From Bacteroidetes bacterium UBA7368 (lineage in GTDB: Bacteria; Bacteroidota; Rhodothermia; Rhodothermales; UBA10348): a DNA stretch of 36,596 nucleotides. Below, piece after piece: positions 32,150-36,596 of this stretch. The notes below the pieces were generated by a model. The model saw only the letters and a program-made list of their open reading frames with translations. It made no database searches and was not told the origin of the DNA. Position 1 is the first letter of the stretch. Each line of letters starts with the position of its first letter. The stretch lies in contig DKOG01000180.1 in the NCBI GenBank assembly GCA_002469915.1, positions 1 to 36,596 of the forward strand, written 5' to 3'. The position numbers and the translations under genes are program-made.

Positions 32150-33166
32150 ATGAGACAAGCAGTTATGACATCCCCGGGAGTGATCGAGCATGCCGAAGTG
32201 CCCGAACCCACACCCGGATCCGGAGAGGTCTTGTTAAGGATCCATCGAATCGGCGTATGCGGCAGCGATGTACACGTCAATCATGGCAAACATCCTTTCA
32301 CCCCCTATCCCGTCATTCAGGGACATGAGTTTTGTGCCACGATTGCATCTTGTGGTCAAGGCGTAGACGGGTATGTTGTAGGATCCAAAGCAACAGCCTT
32401 ACCTCAAGTAGTTTGCGGCGATTGTAAGCGGTGCCGAGATGGAGACTACCATATCTGCGATAATTTGAAGGTGAAAGGCTTCCAAGCCCCGGGCGTCGCA
32501 CAGGATTTATTTGTCACTGAGGCTGATAAGATCGTACCTCTGCCCGACTCATTTTCTTTTGAGCAGGGTGCGTTCGTAGAACCTACAGCCGTAGCCATTC
32601 GGGCCACCAGAAGAGCAGGGTCTCTACAGGATAAGAATATCGCCGTCCTCGGTGCTGGCCCCATTGGCAATCTCACCGCCCAAATGTGTCGCGCACGCGG
32701 TGGGAACGTCCTGATAACAGATATCAGCGACTTTCGATTAGATATTGCTCGTCAATGTGGCGTAGAATCGGTTTCAAATGCTGAGCATGAATCGTTGAGC
32801 GCAGCCTCAACTAAGGCTTTCGGTGAGTCCGGAATTGACATCGTTTTTGATTGTGCCGGGGTTCAGGCCTCTGTCACCTCCGCCATCGAAAACGTCAATA
32901 AAGGAGGTACCATTGTGGTAGTCGCTGTCTTTGGAAGTGCGCCGCAGGTCGACCTAGCCGTTGTTGGAGACCGAGAACTGACTATCGTAGGCACGCTCAT
33001 GTATCAATATGCCGACTACGAGGAAGCTGTTCGGCGTATAGCATCTGGCGAAGTACAAACTGTGCCACTTGAAACCCGACACTTCCCATTTGCCGAATTT
33101 ACAGAAGCGTATGACTTCATCGATCGAGAAGGACCACGCAGTATGAAAGTGTTCATCGATTTGTAA
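32150..33166 (+). CDS. Zinc-dependent medium-chain alcohol/polyol dehydrogenase
   Basis: The 338-residue protein belongs to the zinc MDR family. Catalytic-zinc ligands are C37 (VCGSDVH), H59 and E60 (GHE), and the structural-zinc cysteines are C89, C92, C95 and C103 (CGDCKRCRDGDYHIC). The Rossmann nucleotide motif VLGAGPIGN follows near residue 165. Relatives oxidise sorbitol, L-threonine, galactitol or other secondary alcohols with NAD(P)+. Its place before a fructokinase-like kinase suggests polyol-to-ketose oxidation, for example of mannitol or sorbitol to fructose, but this is inference. It is the first gene of the operon; the kinase begins 14 bases after its stop. Confidence 0.9.
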   Translation: MRQAVMTSPGVIEHAEVPEPTPGSGEVLLRIHRIGVCGSDVHVNHGKHPFTPYPVIQGHEFCATIASCGQGVDGYVVGSKATALPQVVCGDCKRCRDGDYHICDNLKVKGFQAPGVAQDLFVTEADKIVPLPDSFSFEQGAFVEPTAVAIRATRRAGSLQDKNIAVLGAGPIGNLTAQMCRARGGNVLITDISDFRLDIARQCGVESVSNAEHESLSAASTKAFGESGIDIVFDCAGVQASVTSAIENVNKGGTIVVVAVFGSAPQVDLAVVGDRELTIVGTLMYQYADYEEAVRRIASGEVQTVPLETRHFPFAEFTEAYDFIDREGPRSMKVFIDL

Positions 33167-33179
33167 CGCGATTTCAGAT

Positions 33180-34067
33180 ATGAACAGTAAGAAAAAGTCT
33201 GTATCTGATTTCGTAACCGTCGGAATCGGTGAATTACTTTGGGATGAGTATCCTGGTGGAAGACAAATTGGCGGAGCACCGTCCAATTTTGCCTATCAGT
33301 GCCAGAACCTTGGCGCTGAAGCATACGTCGTCAGCACTGTAGGGGTCGATGATGCCGGGCGGGATCTCCTAGAGGAGTTACACCGCAAAGAAGTGAATCG
33401 TTCGTTTATCAGCACCGACCGTCGCCATCCTACAGGATCAGTATCAGTCCTGTTGGATTCCGACGGTGTACCTCGGTATACGATTCACGAGCAGGTAGCA
33501 TGGGATTTTTTACCGGAATCAGATTCACTTCAAGAGTTTGCCACCCGGGCTGATGCGGTCTGTTTCGGTACTCTAGCCCAGCGATCGCCATCCTCTCGGA
33601 AATCAATTCAATCATTCCTGTCCGCAACGCATCCTGAATGCCTACGCATTTTCGATATCAATCTGCGTCAGCATTATTACGACTTGAATCTCATAGAGGA
33701 AAGTTTACGCATGGCCAATGTGCTGAAACTCAACGAAGAAGAACTAGCCGTTGTCTCAAAAATGTTCGGGTGGAGCGGTGAAGTACATGCTCTATTAAAG
33801 ACACTTGCCAAGGTCTACTCTCTTGAGGTTATAGCACTCACTATGGCCGAAAGAGGATGCATTATTCGAACTCACGACCAGACCGTTCAGCAGGACGGAG
33901 CGATTCAGGAGCACGTGCGCGACACGGTAGGAGCAGGTGATTGCTTTTCTGCGGCCTTAACGATCGGCCTATTGCAAGAGACATCGCTTGAAGGGATTGC
34001 AGCGAAAGCCAATCAACTTGCCTCCTACGTATGTACGCAAGCAGGTGGAATGCCAGATATGCCGTAA
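33180..34067 (+). CDS. PfkB-family sugar kinase, fructokinase-like
   Basis: The 295-residue kinase has the PfkB N-terminal signature GGAPSNFAYQCQNLGAEAYVVSTVG (residues about 31-55) and the C-terminal ATP-site motif DTVGAGDCFSAAL (about 245-257, catalytic Asp in GAGD). The GGAPxNFA opening and length are typical of fructokinases (ScrK/Frk type), so it likely makes fructose 6-phosphate or phosphorylates a related ketose. It starts 14 bases after the dehydrogenase, consistent with one transcript. The 92 bases after it include two LacI-operator-like palindromes, so the next two genes may have an extra promoter. Confidence 0.88.
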   Translation: MNSKKKSVSDFVTVGIGELLWDEYPGGRQIGGAPSNFAYQCQNLGAEAYVVSTVGVDDAGRDLLEELHRKEVNRSFISTDRRHPTGSVSVLLDSDGVPRYTIHEQVAWDFLPESDSLQEFATRADAVCFGTLAQRSPSSRKSIQSFLSATHPECLRIFDINLRQHYYDLNLIEESLRMANVLKLNEEELAVVSKMFGWSGEVHALLKTLAKVYSLEVIALTMAERGCIIRTHDQTVQQDGAIQEHVRDTVGAGDCFSAALTIGLLQETSLEGIAAKANQLASYVCTQAGGMPDMP

Positions 34068-34121
34068 CTTCATCCCTAACAACACACTCACAGATCTCAC
34101 TCAGAGCACTCTTTGTATTCC

Positions 34122-34131
34122 AAAGCGCTTT
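34122..34131. promoter_or_regulatory. LacI-family operator-like palindrome, site 1
   Basis: AAAGCGCTTT is a perfect 10-base palindrome centred on CG, the form bound by many LacI/GalR-family repressors (and by CcpA at cre sites). It lies 28 bases before the iron alcohol dehydrogenase start. No LacI gene is visible in the window. Confidence 0.5.
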
Positions 34132-34144
34132 CCGGGTCAATTTC

Positions 34145-34153
34145 AAACGCTTT
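34145..34153. promoter_or_regulatory. LacI-family operator-like site 2
   Basis: AAACGCTTT is a near-palindrome (core centred on CG, one base shorter than site 1) located 14 bases downstream of site 1 and 6 bases before the ATG at 34160. Two adjacent sites favour a real operator over chance. Confidence 0.45.
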
Positions 34154-34159
34154 CATACT

Positions 34160-35326
34160 ATGACAAATTTCGGGTTTCATCTACCAACCGAGGTCCAGTT
34201 TGGCCCAGGAAAGTTCGCAACAGTTGGCGAAGTTGTGGCGCAATTTGGGAAGCGTTGTTTGCTGGTAACGGGTCCCAAAACGGGTTCCGTAAGGCATTTT
34301 CTCCCTCGATTGACTTTGTATTTGGAAGAAGCTGGAATCGAGGTAGCTCATTTCGATGGAGTCATCCCCAACCCAACAACAGACACTATCACTGCAGGCG
34401 CGAAATTGGCCTCTGGGCACCGGGCAGATGTAGTCCTGGGCGTGGGCGGAGGCTCTGCGATGGATGCTGCGAAAGCCATTGCCGTAGAAGCCACCCACGA
34501 AGGCGGATGTTGGGACTATCTGTTTTATAGAGATTCAAAACCAACGGAAAAAACGTTACCGATCGTAGCCGTTTCAACTACATCTGGAACGGGTTCTCAG
34601 GTCACTCAGGTTGCAGTTGTCACCCATACCGCGACCCGAGATAAATCAGCCCTTTATAACTCCATAATCTTTCCGAGGGTCGCGATTGTTGATCCTGAAT
34701 TGATGCTTTCTGTACCCGCACATGTCACCGCTTGCACGGGTTTTGATGCGTTTACTCATGCCTTTGAAAGTGCAATCCACGTACACACATCCCCATATGT
34801 TGAACTGATGGCTTGGGAGGCCATCTCTCTGGTGATCAAACACCTACCTGAGGCAATAAAGAACGGTGCAAATATTGAAGCCCGTTCGGCTCTAGCCTAT
34901 GCCGATACACTTGCAGGTATGTGTATTGCCATTGCTGGTGTTACGCTACCTCACGGTATGGGCATGGCCATAGGTGGCATGTATCCCCAAATTGCACATG
35001 GAGAAGCACTCGCTCTGACCTACCCTGCGTTTACGCGATTTACGTACGCTTCAGCCATAAAACCCTTCGCTAAACTGGGAAGGTTGCTCAACGCGGAGCT
35101 TGAAAAAGAAGAAGACCTTAAGGCAGCCGAACTCGCTTGTGACGAACTCGATATGTTTCTCCGGCAAATTGGTATGTGGATGAGCTTGGAAAATAAGCAC
35201 GTTCCTGAAGGAGAACTCCAAGCCCTGGCCCTTCAAAGTAGAGTATTACCTGACTACATGAACAACCCGCGGATCGCTTCAGAATCTGATATGCTTGAAA
35301 TCATCCAGCATAGTTTCCGAAGATAA
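34160..35326 (+). CDS. Iron-containing (class III) alcohol dehydrogenase
   Basis: From ATG 34160 the protein has 388 residues; longer frames upstream add an unrelated 43-residue leader across the operator sites. The family motifs are present: GGGSAMDAAKAIA (nucleotide-binding, about residue 95), STTSGTGSQVT, and the iron ligands in GFDAFTHAFESAIH (Asp, His), LPHGMGMAIGG (His) and IAHGEALAL (His). Class III enzymes reduce or oxidise short alcohols and aldehydes, such as 1,2-propanediol/lactaldehyde (FucO) or 1,3-propanediol. FucO-type lactaldehyde reductase would fit fucose breakdown, and a polyol dehydrogenase role would fit the kinase; both remain open. It precedes a symporter by 57 bases. 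Confidence 0.9.
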   Translation: MTNFGFHLPTEVQFGPGKFATVGEVVAQFGKRCLLVTGPKTGSVRHFLPRLTLYLEEAGIEVAHFDGVIPNPTTDTITAGAKLASGHRADVVLGVGGGSAMDAAKAIAVEATHEGGCWDYLFYRDSKPTEKTLPIVAVSTTSGTGSQVTQVAVVTHTATRDKSALYNSIIFPRVAIVDPELMLSVPAHVTACTGFDAFTHAFESAIHVHTSPYVELMAWEAISLVIKHLPEAIKNGANIEARSALAYADTLAGMCIAIAGVTLPHGMGMAIGGMYPQIAHGEALALTYPAFTRFTYASAIKPFAKLGRLLNAELEKEEDLKAAELACDELDMFLRQIGMWMSLENKHVPEGELQALALQSRVLPDYMNNPRIASESDMLEIIQHSFRR

Positions 35327-35383
35327 AAACCCGATATCGCGCTTGAACGTGAAGGCTGAACCCAAACCGAGAGGACCGTTACC

Positions 35384-36596
35384 ATGACCAATCTTGATAT
35401 CGCCATTGTAGTATTCTACATGGTTGGAATCATGGCCATCGGAATCTATGCCGGGTACAGGAAGAACACCTCCAGTAAGCAGTTCTTCCTTGCTGGAAAG
35501 TCCCTTCGTTGGCCCGTAATTGGTGCCGCTCTGTTTACGGCTAACATTTCGACGATTCACTTGGTTGGACTAGCAGCCGATGGATATCGGATCGGCTTCG
35601 TGGTCGGGAATTTTGAGTGGATGGCTACCTTCACCTTAATTGTCCTGGGCCTCATTTTTGTCCCATTCTATTTGCGCAGCAATATCACTACGCTGCCCGA
35701 GTTTCTTGAAAAGAGATACAGCCCAACCCCTCGGCTGATCATGGCTCTGATTACTGTTGTTTCGGCCTTGCTCATTCACATCGGAATTAGCATTTATGCG
35801 GGAGCCATGGTATTCCTGTACTTCTTCGGAATCCCTGTCATTTGGTCGGTCATTGGTATTGCCTTAGTGGCTGCGACCTACACAATCATAGGGGGATTGC
35901 GGGCCATTATGATCACGGATGCCATTCAGGCTGTATTGCTTCTTACCGGAGCCGTGGTTTTGACCCTGTTTGCGATTTTCGCCCTCCCTGATCAAGGAAT
36001 CCATTCTATGGCAGACCTTCAAGCGGCTGTGAAAAGCGATCAGATGAATATGCTGCACTCATTCCGAAACCCAGAAACAGGGAGGTTGAACGAATATTCC
36101 TGGGTTTCGGTATTACTCGGTTATCCTATTCTAGGAATATGGTATTGGTGTACGGATCAGACAATCGTACAAAAAACGCTGGGTGCCCGAAGCATGCGAG
36201 ACGGTCAATTGGGAGCCGTTTTTGCAGGTGGCCTCAAAATCCTACCCCTGTTCTTCATGGTCCTTCCCGGCGTACTGGGCTACGTGCTGTTCCAGGATAT
36301 TATCGAGCAGCCCAATGAAACACTACTGGTTATGATTCAGGAGCTATTGCCCGCCGGACTAAAGGGGTTATTGGCCGCTGGTTTACTCGCGGCCGTAATG
36401 AGCACCGTGGAGTCTGCCTTAAATAGTACGGCAACAGTGGTCGCGGAAGACATCGTCAAGAAAATCCGCCCTCAGACTACGGATAAAGCCCTAGTAACGA
36501 TAGGTCGAATTACGGCCGGAGTGGTGATTGTCCTTGCCGTCTTCTGGTCGCCCTTTGGCGGAAAATTTGAGAGCATTTTCGAGGCGATTAACAAGA
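35384..36596 (+). CDS. Sodium:solute symporter (SGLT type), 3' end outside the window
   Basis: The frame begins at ATG 35384, with GAGG 10 bases upstream, and continues past the window edge, giving the first 404 residues. It has the SSS-family (PF00474) pattern: KQFFLAGKSLRWPVIGAALFTANIS (residues about 32-57), FEWMATFTL, LPEFLEKRYS, and WYWCTDQTIVQKTLGARSMRDG, the stretch conserved in sugar transporters such as Vibrio SglT and mammalian SGLT. The A-x-M-S-T-V-E-S-A-L motif is also present. It couples entry of a sugar, polyol or inositol to Na+. Its place behind the dehydrogenase and kinase makes it the uptake step of this pathway. The missing C-terminus would contain the last helices. Confidence 0.93.
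   Translation, partial: MTNLDIAIVVFYMVGIMAIGIYAGYRKNTSSKQFFLAGKSLRWPVIGAALFTANISTIHLVGLAADGYRIGFVVGNFEWMATFTLIVLGLIFVPFYLRSNITTLPEFLEKRYSPTPRLIMALITVVSALLIHIGISIYAGAMVFLYFFGIPVIWSVIGIALVAATYTIIGGLRAIMITDAIQAVLLLTGAVVLTLFAIFALPDQGIHSMADLQAAVKSDQMNMLHSFRNPETGRLNEYSWVSVLLGYPILGIWYWCTDQTIVQKTLGARSMRDGQLGAVFAGGLKILPLFFMVLPGVLGYVLFQDIIEQPNETLLVMIQELLPAGLKGLLAAGLLAAVMSTVESALNSTATVVAEDIVKKIRPQTTDKALVTIGRITAGVVIVLAVFWSPFGGKFESIFEAINK

Overview
The window looks like a chromosomal segment of a marine-type bacterium of the Bacteroidota/Rhodothermota (FCB) lineage. The clues are a Bacteroidota-type RNA polymerase omega subunit, a TonB-dependent receptor with an N-terminal carboxypeptidase-D regulatory-like domain, many exported lipoproteins and Tat substrates, a two-sulfatase pair beside a fucosidase-family enzyme, weak Shine-Dalgarno sites and several TTG starts. 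This assignment is inference from gene content; no rRNA or marker phylogeny is available here. I see no CRISPR array, integrase, transposase, prophage or toxin-antitoxin module.

Layout. (1) 1-2.9 kb: a copper-flavoured exported set, namely the end of an LVIVD-repeat protein, a small secreted unknown and a Met/His-rich multicopper oxidase. (2) 2.9-7.9 kb: secreted enzymes, namely a serine hydrolase of the beta-lactamase class C fold with a TPR tail, a Tat-exported metallo-beta-lactamase-fold protein, a ConA-like lipoprotein and an exported M24 peptidase. The M24 gene is translationally coupled to a small unknown directly behind uvrA. (3) 7.9-12.1 kb: uvrA, a steroid-5-alpha-reductase-like membrane protein and rpoZ, each on the minus strand, with a strong terminator after rpoZ and a terminator-like hairpin in its leader. 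(4) 12.3-17 kb: a lipoprotein with a disputed start, a carboxypeptidase-regulatory-domain protein and a large TonB receptor with stacked terminators. (5) 17-20.5 kb: a GH95 alpha-L-fucosidase-family gene bracketed by two diverged copies of the same intergenic element, each ending in an identical terminator stem. (6) 20.5-27.3 kb: membrane housekeeping genes (YwaF-like protein, PlsC acyltransferase, NhaC antiporter, CPA2 antiporter), a tRNA-Gln(CUG), a DUF4105 protein and a possible sensor-kinase remnant. (7) 27.5-32 kb: an exported RidA / MBL-fold / sulfatase operon facing a second sulfatase tail to tail. (8) 32.1-36.6 kb: a catabolic operon of zinc polyol-type dehydrogenase, fructokinase-like PfkB kinase, iron alcohol dehydrogenase and SGLT-type sodium symporter, with LacI-family operator-like palindromes inside it.

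How it fits together. GH95 and two formylglycine sulfatases suggest attack on sulfated, fucose-containing glycans. The dehydrogenase-kinase-symporter operon is best read as uptake and oxidation of a polyol or sugar to a ketose followed by phosphorylation. Together they would suit a bacterium living on algal material, but substrates cannot be read from sequence. The most unusual structures are the paired intergenic elements around GH95, the rpoZ leader hairpin and the 1-nt discrepancy at the start of the 12.3-kb lipoprotein gene.
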